Notes under the pieces: model-generated | What the model was told of the DNA's origin: nothing | What the model saw: only the letters and a program-made list of their open reading frames with translations | The model's database searches: none | DNA from: Beroe ovata | Lineage: Eukaryota; Ctenophora; Nuda; Beroida; Beroidae | Length of the DNA: 15,961 nucleotides | Assembly: GCA_946803715.1 (NCBI GenBank) | Contig: CAMPET010000255.1 | Location: forward strand, 45,702-61,662 | Reading direction: 5' to 3' | Position numbers and translations under genes: made by a program | Shown here: piece by piece, positions 1 through 10,027 of the stretch | Layout of the letters: each line of letters starts with the position of its first letter | How positions within the stretch are numbered: position 1 is the first letter of the stretch

Positions 1-1
1 T

Positions 2-151
2 GATTCAGGTACGGGTCTAAAGCTGAGTGATCCCCATTTAAATCTAAGGCGGTACCCAGTCCACATGGAGTTGCAGCTCACGTTTAACCTCGTTAATGAG
101 CCTCAATTGGGAAGGCCAATATACATGCCTTTACAAGGACCAAAACTCTGA
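2..151 (+). other. possible 3'-terminal coding exon remnant
   Basis: Frame starting at base 2 is open for 49 codons to a TGA at 149-151. The translation is not low-complexity and contains the stretch MELQLTFNLVNEPQLGRP. It could be the last exon of a gene lying upstream of the window. No family was recognised, and an open run of this length arises by chance fairly often in DNA of this composition, so this is only a candidate. Confidence 0.2.
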
Positions 152-230
152 TGAGTTTGCTGATGAGCGGTACCATTGATATCTAATGAGGTTATGTTTG
201 CTTGTGAAGAGATGCATATACTTGTGCCCT

Positions 231-347
231 AAACTCCGCCATAGCGTCCACCCTAAATTGAAACTCCGCCGTAGCGTCCACCCTAAATTGAAAAGTCTGC
301 CCTAGCGTCCTACGCCGTACAGTCCTCTGCCGTAGAGTCCGGACCTG
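231..347. repeat. 30-bp minisatellite, two clean copies plus degenerate tail
   Basis: Two adjacent 30-bp units (231-260 and 261-290) differ at a single base (A/G at 241/271). Each contains the core TAGCGTCCACCCTAAATTG. Shorter diverged fragments with TAGCGTCC, CCGTACAGTCC and CCGTAGAGTCC continue to about 340. No coding role is visible; a minus-strand open frame here is just the translation of the repeat. Confidence 0.8.
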
Positions 348-353
348 ATAACT

Positions 354-650
354 CCCAGATATGATATCTATCAACTAACAGTCATTTCCAAGTCAAATCA
401 AGGCGCAAATCCCATTGCATGTCACGTTTTCGTCACATCTTTCGCGCCGTCCATACGACTCGACATTTTGGCGTGGCAGAAGGTTGGATATGTCCCCTTT
501 AGTGACCCCAAACCTCCTAGACATCATTTCTAACAACGAACAGTCATTTCAGAGTCATATCAGGACGCAAATCCCATGTCATGTTTTCGTCACACTTCTC
601 GCGCCTTCCATACAAAACGACATTTAGGCGTGGCTTAGGCGTGGCTTAGT
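354..650. repeat. imperfect tandem duplication, about 162-bp period
   Basis: The block beginning near 377 (AACAGTCATTTC, then GCGCAAATCCCA, CACGTTTTCGTCACA, GCGCC, CGACATTT and GGCGTGGC) recurs in the same order near 539, with substitutions and small indels. The second copy ends in a short doubled GGCGTGGCTTA motif at about 631-652. It looks like old duplicated intergenic DNA. Confidence 0.7.
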
Positions 651-652
651 CA

Positions 653-1240
653 AATTATGAGACATATAAGTGGCATCAGATTGACTGCATCTGTTCTATG
701 TATGATGTACGTGACGCGCACGCATGCAATGCTGAAATATGCAGCGTGGCTCGTCACATGTCACGAGAAACATCTCCTGTCAGATTCTTGAACATATTGA
801 CTTAGTACCTGACAGACAATAACGGGGCGTCGGCAAAGAAGTCAATAGCCAAATTTTGTTTAGCAGTAACCCTGTGAAACTTGACCTATTGAGAGTTTGT
901 TGTGTGGAAAAATGCGCACTTTTATTTAACCTATAGCCTTAACTCAAAAAATGGGTGTAAATCTTGTCTAAATTAATGGTAATGTGTTTCTATTGTTGAA
1001 GCGTTTCCATTGTTAGCATGTTATGGGCACTGGCACCAGGATGACTGTCCGAGTTTTAACATAAGTGGATCGATAGAACTGTGTCCATTGTAAAAAATAA
1101 TTTAGTAACTTACCTCTAAAACAAAGGAATTTTATGAAATTGCTATCTTTAAACCTATCTTTAAAAGAGATTAAGATAATTTCAGTGATCATTTTCACGC
1201 CGCACTGTTGTTAGAACGGCTACATTTGTCCACAAACACA
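653..1240. other. intergenic, upstream of secreted protein gene
   Basis: No coding sequence, RNA gene or clear repeat was recognised. A TATA-like TTTAAAAG lies at about 1170-1177, roughly 70 bases before the chosen ATG. This spacing would suit a core promoter with a short 5' UTR, but one AT-rich hexamer is weak evidence. Confidence 0.35.
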
Positions 1241-1948
1241 ATGTTATCTATACTTTTGCTGGCCTTTTTCGTTGGTATGGCAACATCCCAATGCTCAAAG
1301 ACATTTTATAACCTTAATGATGGGGGATACACTAATGGGTACACAGAGAACAAGGCTAAAGCCCTATGTGAAGCTGATGAGTCTTGCTCTGAAGTTTCTT
1401 GCGATGGATCCCTCTGTTGGCTTGAAAGCTCATCGCACTTATCTTACTTCATTACACGTGACTGGATAGCTGCAGGACCTCCACCCCAAAGAAGGTGTAT
1501 TGACACCACCAACCCCAATGATAAAACCGCCTTGCGTTGCTCATGGGGAGTGAAGACAAAAGGAGCAGAGGTTCTTCCTGTAGATGCTGCCAAAGTGGCA
1601 TGTGAACGAGCAGGTGACTCCTGTTCTGGAGTAACTTGCCGAAACCCTGACAACTGTGCTTTTATCGAGGCTAAAGTCTGGCCTTATCGGAGTCCCACCA
1701 TTCACAAGTCAGACTGTTCAAAAGGACCAAGCATTGAAGATGATAGCACGCCAGCAGCTGTGGTAACGTGCAATTGGAAGTTGGAGAGAGCATATGACCA
1801 GGTCACCTACAACATGGAGGACGCTGTTGCAGCTTGCACTGACTCAGACGCGTGTCAAGGACTAAGGTGTTCAGGCTGGTATGACTGCTGGATCTTTGAG
1901 GGAGGTCTTCCAGATAAGCACCCTGAAGTATGGAGCAAGAGATGTTAA
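1241..1948 (+). CDS. secreted protein of three six-cysteine modules
   Basis: Single-exon gene of 235 residues. The ATG at 1241 gives a clean signal peptide (MLSILLLAFFVGMATS, likely cleaved just before Gln17-Cys18). The frame is open a little further upstream, but only from non-ATG codons. The mature part has 18 cysteines arranged as three modules of six: C18-C86, C100-C159 and C177-C235. Each has a long first spacing, then a compact core of C-x5/6-C-x4-C-x4/5-C (C43-49-54-59, C121-128-133-139, C199-205-210-216), then a closing cysteine. The first cysteine of modules 2 and 3 is followed by a residue and Trp (CSW, CNW), and the core is preceded by an Ala-rich helix-like stretch (AKALC, AKVAC, AVAAC). 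The layout is vaguely like PAN/apple or other disulfide-rich extracellular modules, but I do not recognise the family. It is probably secreted or extracellular; its function is unknown. Lack of introns is unusual beside the intron-rich neighbours. Confidence 0.85.
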   Translation: MLSILLLAFFVGMATSQCSKTFYNLNDGGYTNGYTENKAKALCEADESCSEVSCDGSLCWLESSSHLSYFITRDWIAAGPPPQRRCIDTTNPNDKTALRCSWGVKTKGAEVLPVDAAKVACERAGDSCSGVTCRNPDNCAFIEAKVWPYRSPTIHKSDCSKGPSIEDDSTPAAVVTCNWKLERAYDQVTYNMEDAVAACTDSDACQGLRCSGWYDCWIFEGGLPDKHPEVWSKRC

Positions 1949-2168
1949 TTTTCCACTATTTTGATGAAATTCATGACCAACTTGAAATGTTTGCCTGTTT
2001 GAAAATATCAAGATTTACCTTAGCATGCATGAATGTGTTTTAATTTGCAACCTAATTCACTCCTTATGAGAGATTTCAATTCTGCAATAGTGCAATGAGA
2101 GTTCAATTCTTCATAGACATATGATTATGATATAATCATATCTCTTTGTCAAAATATGAAATTCAATC

Positions 2169-2174
2169 AATAAA
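2169..2174 (+). terminator. poly(A) signal AATAAA
   Basis: A canonical AATAAA lies about 220 bases after the stop codon of the secreted protein gene, in AT-rich DNA suitable for a 3' UTR. It is the only canonical signal seen between this gene and JMJD7. Confidence 0.55.
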
Positions 2175-2628
2175 TTTCACGGTTTGAACTCTTAAATGGT
2201 TCCAAAAGTTAGGTAAATAGGTAGGTAGGAAGTCAATTCATTCATCTCTCAGGAATCAGAACAACATAATCAAGACTGATTACAATCAAGACTGTTAATA
2301 TGAGAGACCTTGTCTAGCTAGAACAAAAGAGCAGAGATGATCGATTGAGGGCTTTTATTGGATTCGTTGTCACGTTATGCTCCTGAAGTTCGGCAAAGAT
2401 GATTTTTATGAATTTGACTGCCGATGAAGCAAAAATTTACCAAGTTTTGTCATGAAGTCTACTCAATGATTGCTAATAAGAATGTTTCTGAATTCGTTTT
2501 TAATCTCTAGTGGTATCAAATTAAAGTTAGGTTCTTGATTCTTTCGAAGGAAACTCGAAACCAATGCCAACCTGTCCTCTTCCTAAACAGAAGCAAATAT
2601 CTGATCACTGAGCAGAAACTTGTTTAGA
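2175..2628. other. intergenic between secreted protein gene and JMJD7
   Basis: No gene was recognised. Minor features are a short GGTA-rich run near 2212-2229 and a doubled AATCAAGACTG at about 2269 and 2285. The promoter and 5' UTR of JMJD7 presumably lie in the last few hundred bases, but no definite element is visible. Confidence 0.4.
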
Positions 2629-4890
<2,262 letters not shown>

Positions 4891-5739
4891 CAAAACTTAT
4901 ACAGCAAGATGCACGTATAGTAGTTCCTGGACTCCTCCATGAGATCTGATTCGAGAAAATCTTTAGACACCATTAATGTCTTGGGCTTTTCTGTCATGGT
5001 CAGTAGGGGTGAATGTTGTAAATATTACCCCTATTATTTATGTTAATATGTGTTGTTGGCTGTTGGGATAATATTGTAAAGATTGCGAAGATTAATTGTT
5101 CATTCAACTCCATTATCCAAACTTGGGCTATTGAAAATGATTGATAGTATGACTAACACGACGCATGACTCGATTGTAGATCCTCGATAGTAGAGAATAT
5201 GAGAACGGTGTCACTGGAGACGAGTCTTAAATCACGTGACAGGTTGTACCTGTGTTCGCATTGGCCATTGCTACTCCTCTCCATTAATACCGCTCTCTAA
5301 AAGTCTAAAGGAGTAAAGGTGTTGGAGTGGATCACCGAGGCGTCAGCCGGTCATCTGTAGATCTTACGACCTACAGTGTGTAAGACCCTTGGAGTTGTTA
5401 TAATATGGGCAATGTATAGTTTTATTTCGTTATTCTATATTTCAATGTAATGGATATAATAATCTATGTAAAACTCCCTTTTTGAACAACTTCCTGCCTC
5501 CAATAGTTGCCTCCTATAATAACTGGACGATCGAATTATATGTACCCATTCATAACGGTTCGTTGAAAAGGAACATTGTATTCTTTCTCCATTCAGTGTA
5601 AGAGAAATAACAAGTTGCACCTCCTCGTTCCACCTAGACGAGTTTTCCCCGAACACTCGCAATAATACCACTCCGATCTCAGGACATGGCAATGTAGTAT
5701 TGCAATATCTGCATTCCCTGTGTAGCAAGGTTAAAACAG
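4891..5739. other. intergenic between JMJD7 and SVIP-like gene
   Basis: No confident gene. A minus-strand open frame at 5435-5761 has no recognisable domain and no ATG at its start. An E-box palindrome TCACGTGA lies at 5232-5239. A small inverted pair CTGTAG / CTACAG occurs near 5355-5376. The right end merges into the 16-bp repeat before SVIP. Confidence 0.4.
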
Positions 5740-5811
5740 AGCAACCTAGCAACCTCTCCACTAAGCAACCTCACTGATTAGCAACACTGCTCCTAAGCAA
5801 CATAACGGATG
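5740..5811. promoter_or_regulatory. 16-bp repeat of AGCAAC half-sites abutting the SVIP start
   Basis: AGCAAC occurs at 5740, 5748, 5764, 5780 and 5796: one 8-bp step, then three exact 16-bp steps. The last unit runs into the SVIP start codon (5809-5811). AGCAAC/GCAAC resembles the half-site of RFX X-boxes. The spacing is seen directly; a role in transcription or the 5' UTR is inferred. Confidence 0.6.
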
Positions 5812-6453
5812 GGTAACTGTTTGTGTTTCTATGTGAACAACGACGAGGAGGATGATGAAGAGGAAGCATATTTGAATAGGAAACAGCCAACTCAGGTGGG
5901 CTTGATCTCTGGCTCTGTGTGTTAGGTATATTACCTAATGGATTAGCATCATGTGTGAAAATTGCGTCATGTTCAATGTAACCATGGTAACATGTTCAAT
6001 GTAACCATGGTAACATGTTCAATGTAACCATGGTAACATGTTCACTGTAACCATAGTAACATTTTCAATGTAGCCATGGTAACATGTTCACTGTAACCAT
6101 GGTAGCATGTTCACTGTAACCATGGTAACATGTACATGTAACCATGGTAACCATGACGATAGTGGCTGTTCTCCAGGAGGAGAGGCGGCGTCAGATGGCT
6201 GAAGCTGCTGAGCGCCGCGCAGGACAAGAGGAGAGCAGGGGTGTGAAGGACGCTGATGCTGTGAGGAGACTTGAGCAGAAGAGGGACGAGTTGGAACGGA
6301 GAGAAAAAGAAGCTCCCACAGACTCCGACACCCCTCTCAAGGTACGGCGGTTGTGAGGATAATCCCTTGTTCTAGATTATCTAAATTTATAACCTATTTA
6401 TTCTGTGCCATGACAATCCATTGATATGGTACTTTCAGTGGACAACGGGGTGA
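5809..6453 (+). CDS. SVIP: SVIP-like small VCP/p97-interacting protein, 3 exons
   Basis: Exons 5809-5895, 6177-6341 and 6439-6453 join in phase 0 to 88 aa (vertebrate SVIP is 77 aa). The protein starts MGNCLCFY: Gly2 fits N-myristoylation and Cys4/Cys6 fit palmitoylation, as in known SVIP, which sits on ER and lysosomal membranes. An acidic run (DEEDDEEE) follows, then ERRRQMAEAAERR at the start of exon 2. This is a good VCP-interacting motif (R-x3-A-x-A-A-x2-R), followed by a charged helix ending near LKWTTG. The short WTTG end matches the SVIP style of ending in a WT-containing tail, and it decides the tiny third exon (15 nt including TGA). In vertebrates SVIP binds p97 through the VIM and restrains ERAD. 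The last exon also exists in a second copy at 7181-7195. Intron 1 is dominated by an X-box repeat array. Confidence 0.85.
5971..6151. promoter_or_regulatory. array of eight 23-bp units with X-box palindromes
   Basis: Palindromes GTAACCATGGTAAC or close variants start at 5978, 6001, 6024, 6047, 6070, 6093, 6116 and 6138: six 23-bp steps plus two within one base of it. Linkers read like ATGTTCAAT or ATGTTCACT. Seven of eight fit the RFX X-box consensus GTHNYYATRRNAAC; the sixth ends AGC instead of AAC. The array fills most of SVIP intron 1 and ends 25 bases before exon 2. Whether it is a regulatory element or a minisatellite whose unit happens to match is not known. Confidence 0.85.
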
Positions 6454-7097
6454 GATGGGGTTGAGGTTACAATGAAAGTGGTACCACTAGATGAGTAGTT
6501 TAATGAACAGATGATAGGTAATTTGCTCGGTTCCTGCAACATGTTATAAACGACTAACAACTGATAAAATTGCATGTTTATTTGAGTTGATTATTATTGT
6601 TAAGCTTATCTGAAGGTTATTGATTCTATGTTGTCGGCTCAGAGTGTGCGTGTGTGACAGCTTGTGTCAACTTGTCAGTTTTTTCCCTCCCCAGTTAGCA
6701 GTCACTTTTTTCTTCCACAAAAAGCATTGGAGAAGGGATAGCAGAGAATAGAGATTAGCAAAATGTGTCAATCTTCCACCTCTACTGCAATTTAACTATC
6801 TATTATCTATGTAGTAGGAAAATCACTGTTGGCGCCAGAGAAAGTAAAGTAGGTAGTCAAATGACAGATTTTAATATCCTCCCTCCATTCCACAGCAAAA
6901 TCTGGAAGTCAGTACTGTATATTGCGCACACACATAAGGAATTGAAAGTTTGAAATCGTGTGCCATAGTCGGGGCAGGGAAATAGAGCGCTTGACCCATG
7001 GTAACGCTAGCACAATTCTTGTTAGGGCTTGGTTTTGATAGATTGTTATAATCAAATAATACCTTCTGACGTGAGGGATACGTGCGATAATGCACGA

Positions 7098-7098
7098 N
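7098..7098. other. ambiguous base, probable contig join
   Basis: Single N at the left edge of the second duplicate copy. The position suggests an assembly join where overlapping heterozygous contigs were not merged. Confidence 0.6.
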
Positions 7099-7180
7099 GG
7101 ATAATCCCTTGTTCTAGATTATCTAAATTTAGAACCTATTTATTCTGTGCCATGACAATCCATTGATATGGTATTTTCAG

Positions 7181-7195
7181 TGGACAACGGGGTGA
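7181..7195 (+). other. second copy of SVIP terminal exon
   Basis: The acceptor and the codons for WTTG plus TGA are identical to 6439-6453. If the duplication is real, this is a redundant alternative last exon giving the same C-terminus; if it is an assembly product, it is the other allele. Confidence 0.6.
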
Positions 7196-8014
7196 GAAGG
7201 GGTTACAATGAAAGTGGTACCACTAGATGTGTAGTTTAATGAACAGATGATAATTTGCCCGGTTCCTGCAACATGTTATAAACGACCAACGGCTGATAAA
7301 ATTGCATGTTTATTTGAGTTGATTATTATTGTTAAGCTTATCTGGAGGTTATTGATGTTATCGGCTCAGAGTGTGCGTGTGTGACACCATGTGTCAATTT
7401 TTCAGTTTTTTTCCCTCCCCAGTCAGCAGTCACTTTTTGTTCCACAAAAAAGGCATTGGAGAAGGGATAGCAGAGAATAGAGATGAGCAAAATGTGCCAT
7501 CATACCGCATCTACTGCAATTTAACTATCTATAATCTATGTAGTAGGAAAATCACTGTTGGCGCCAGAGCAAGTAAAGTAGGTAGTCAAATGACAGATTT
7601 CAATATCCTCCCTCCATTCCATAGCAAAATCTGGAAGTCAGTGTATATTGCGCACACACATAGGGAATTGAAAGTTTGAAATCACGTGCCATAGTCGGGG
7701 CAGGGAAATAGAGCGCTTTACCCACGGTTACGCTAGCACAATTCTTGTTAGGGCTTGGTTTTGATAGATTGTTATAACAAGAACAATGTAATTATACAGA
7801 ATGTTATCGATGTACCTAATGTTTATCATCAGTTTAGTACCTACGTATGTATATTTTGTAATTTCCAATGAACAATACTACTAATATAAATGATAACTCG
7901 AGGATGGTTTTATTCTATTTTCATGAAAGTAACGTGATAATAAGTTCTTGTTACCAAGAAAACAACAAACTCTCTCGCATTCCTTGCTCATCACACTCTC
8001 TCGTGTTTAGCGCA

Positions 8015-8187
8015 ATGAACCCCAGCGGAAGGAGAGAGGGGGAGCGGCCCCCAGACGGGAGGGGTATACCCCTATCCGGGAGACTGGAGTTCGGGACGGC
8101 GGCCCTTCCCCCTCACCCAGTCGTTCCGTCCAATCACGGTTTCGTCCAGTCTGTCCTCAACACCCATGTCAGACCACAGGAATTCCA
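8015..8187 (+). CDS. probable first coding exon of an unidentified gene
   Basis: ATG at 8015 opens 57 codons plus two bases, ending at a strong donor (GTGAGT at 8188). The segment is distinctly GC-rich compared with its AT-rich flanks, as are other exons here, and the translation is Pro/Arg/Gly-rich, then SNHGFVQSVLNTHVRPQEF. No family was recognised. The frame is also open upstream to 7868, but that part is AT-rich and reads like 5' UTR. The continuation is lost at the N at 8347 or lies in sequence I could not link. It may belong to the Sin3 or dynein genes downstream, or to a separate gene. Confidence 0.45.
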
Positions 8188-8226
8188 GTGAGTATGATAT
8201 ACCTATCTCTGCACAATTTCTCCCAT

Positions 8227-8286
8227 GATACCACGTGTCCCATGATAACACGTGTCCCATGATAACACGTGTCCCTATATCACGTG
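8227..8286. repeat. 17-bp tandem repeat carrying E-box CACGTG
   Basis: CACGTG palindromes at 8232, 8249 and 8266 (17-bp steps) and at 8281 (15-bp step), with unit text CCCATGATAACACGTGT. It lies just after the donor of the 8015 exon. E-boxes of this type are bound by Myc/Max/Mxd, USF or TFE-class factors; use here is inferred only. Confidence 0.75.
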
Positions 8287-8346
8287 ACAGTATATTTAAA
8301 AGAGTAGTTTCGCAGACATGAGAACATTTAACTAAATCAGAACATT

Positions 8347-8347
8347 N
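8347..8347. other. ambiguous base, possible contig join
   Basis: Single N in non-coding DNA. It resembles the N at 7098 and 11035, so a hidden gap of unknown length may lie here. A small perfect inverted pair GTGTACC/GGTACAC follows at 8357-8372. Confidence 0.4.
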
Positions 8348-9810
8348 TCATGGTCAGTGTACCTCGGTACACTCTAATCTACTTCACTTACTTTGGCGCC
8401 TGCTACATACTGTGGATAACGACCAATTTACAATGAGAAATTGAGACACAGCATGCATACCTTTAATTCAGCACGAGATATACATTTCTTCTAAAATCTA
8501 GAGGTTTCCAGTGAATTCTCCTAATTGGTCAATTATCCAATTAGCTAATTGAGACATAAAGTGAACTTAAATCGATTGCTATAATCATTAAGGACTTAGG
8601 CATCATATAATTTCGTTGAAAAAACCTGCCTATCTGCTTTAGATCACGAGATATCGACCTTAATTAGGTTAATTAGGTCAGCTTAATAATGAGGTTTTCG
8701 GAGTAACCAAACAAGTATCATCAAATTGCACAGAAACGAACCAAAGTCTCGATTCCCGTTGGAATAACGAGTAGATCAGCGCCAGATCTACAGATATTCA
8801 CCTTAATTAGGTTAATTAGGTGATAAACTGATTGGCAATCGGATTGAATCGAAGGAATATCGGCAACTTGGACATACAATTGCAGTTCAGAACAAACAGC
8901 CTGTTTTATTCACCATAATGTCCTTGAAATCCAGAAAATCCAGTTTTGCTTCAAATTGCAAAATTTGCCATACCCAGTAACAATTATGACGTCATAATTA
9001 TGCCTTAAAAGCGATCAATTTCGTTTCAACCCGGTTATTACCATTGTCGAGGCCATGACCAACAACATATCGAGAGATGGAGTCCTGAAACCTCCCAGTT
9101 TTCTCGGAATAGTAATCATAAATTTACCAATATTTCAGGGATTATTTTGCGATAGTACCCCTCAATTAACCTCAATTATCTCAATTATCCTAACGAGTTT
9201 TATCAAACTCGACCACATGGCTGGAAAGTAAATTGAATTTCCTTTCATTGATATGTCACATGATTTACGCTATCTGAAATGCTTCATATCGAAAACTACC
9301 GTTGAAATCCACATATTTTTCAGAACATCAAAATTCAACTTTGACAGATTGTGACGTCATTATGACGTCATAGGGGTGTCATGAAATTATTTTGATGGTC
9401 AGATAAGAAAAGCTCTATCTTTCCTCTTTCTAACGTGAGGTCGATATGCGATGTATCTTTTGTCGTTTAGAAGTTATGAACGTTCAAAAAGGGGTCACTT
9501 TCGGCGTTTAAAGTGTCCTCTCTGTATGTCTATATATATGTATGTATCTATATATATAATCGTAACCCTAGAAACGACAAACACCCTTGATTTTGACGAT
9601 TTCAAGTTGTTATAACTCCGTGATTTTTTATCCGATTGACTTGAAATTTTGGTTGCTGCCTCTCTATGATCCAAATAGACGGAATACAAAGTTTCATAAC
9701 AATCGGATAAATATAAGCGGTGTTATTGATTGTCGAAATTCGGCGAATCCGTAAAAACATATAGTAGGGTCTGGCAAGCGCGCAGCTTTTCGCGCGTTAC
9801 ATAAATGCAT
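8348..9810. other. AT-rich non-coding, repeat-laden stretch
   Basis: No plausible exon was found. A 22-bp sequence with core CCTTAATTAGGTTAATTAGG appears identically at 8657-8678 and 8800-8821. CRE-like palindromes TGACGTCA occur at 8987-8994, 9352-9359 and 9363-9370. A TATATA/TATGTA microsatellite occupies about 9530-9559. Minus-strand open frames at 9495-9689 and 9694-9900 lack any recognisable domain. The stretch probably consists of decayed interspersed repeats, either upstream of or within an intron of the dynein gene. Confidence 0.5.
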
Positions 9811-9935
9811 CAAGCTCACCGAGTCGGCCCTTCGGGCCTCCTCGGTGACCGAGCTCGCAAAAAGGGCCCTTCGGGCCCTTTTTGCTCGCACGTTCAACAT
9901 TAGCTACAGATGCCGCGGGGGGCTTGCCAGCCCCC
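9811..9935. repeat. cluster of three GC-rich hairpins
   Basis: Hairpin 1 (9816-9848): arms TCACCGAG/CTCGGTGA, a two-base mismatch, inner GGCCC/GGGCC, loop TTC. Hairpin 2 (9857-9885): 13-bp perfect arms starting GCAAAAAGGGCCC around the same TTC loop. Hairpin 3 (9918-9935): GGGGGCT/AGCCCCC around TGCC. Hairpins 1 and 2 share the core GGCCCTTCGGGCC. Such compact repeated hairpins look like part of a mobile or structured repeat family rather than coding DNA. Confidence 0.75.
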
Positions 9936-10027
9936 TGATAAGTCAGTGTGGTGGCAGTTTAACGGCGCTGCAGTGGCGTCGCTCTGCTGAAGAGTGCCCG
10001 TCCTAAACTCACCGTGATACTTTGCAG

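Larger units (their letters stand above)
6357..7776. repeat. tandem duplication of about 0.7 kb including last SVIP exon
   Basis: Copy 1 spans about 6357-7050 and copy 2 about 7099-7776. They align throughout with scattered substitutions and short indels (for example GGTTGAGGTTAC against GGGTTAC just after the exon). Both hold the 15-nt exon with its TTTTCAG-type acceptor and a following T-rich tract. A 47-bp unique tail (7051-7097) follows copy 1, and the single N at 7098 stands exactly where copy 2 begins. The divergence level suits either a recent duplication or two haplotypes joined end to end. Open frames inside are not credible genes. Confidence 0.9.

Noticed and set aside
146-175. Two CTGATGAG motifs suggesting a hammerhead ribozyme core
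   Set aside because: No matching GAAAC strand or supporting stems were found next to either copy.
231-347. Possible CRISPR-like array in the 30-bp repeats
   Set aside because: The units are directly adjacent with no spacers, and the DNA is an animal nuclear sequence.
1208-1240. Upstream extension of the secreted protein
   Set aside because: It starts at TTG rather than ATG and would bury the signal peptide behind a polar leader.
5435-5761. Minus-strand 108-codon open frame between JMJD7 and SVIP
   Set aside because: It lacks an ATG at the start, has no recognisable domain, and its 5' end lies in the AGCAAC repeat; more likely a chance open frame.
7371-7679. Plus-strand 102-codon open frame in the second duplicate copy
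   Set aside because: The first copy is interrupted in the same frame, and the protein has no family resemblance.
9495-9900. Two minus-strand open frames in the non-coding stretch
   Set aside because: The translations are Arg/Ala-rich because of the hairpins or lie over a TA microsatellite, with no domain; treated as repeat DNA.
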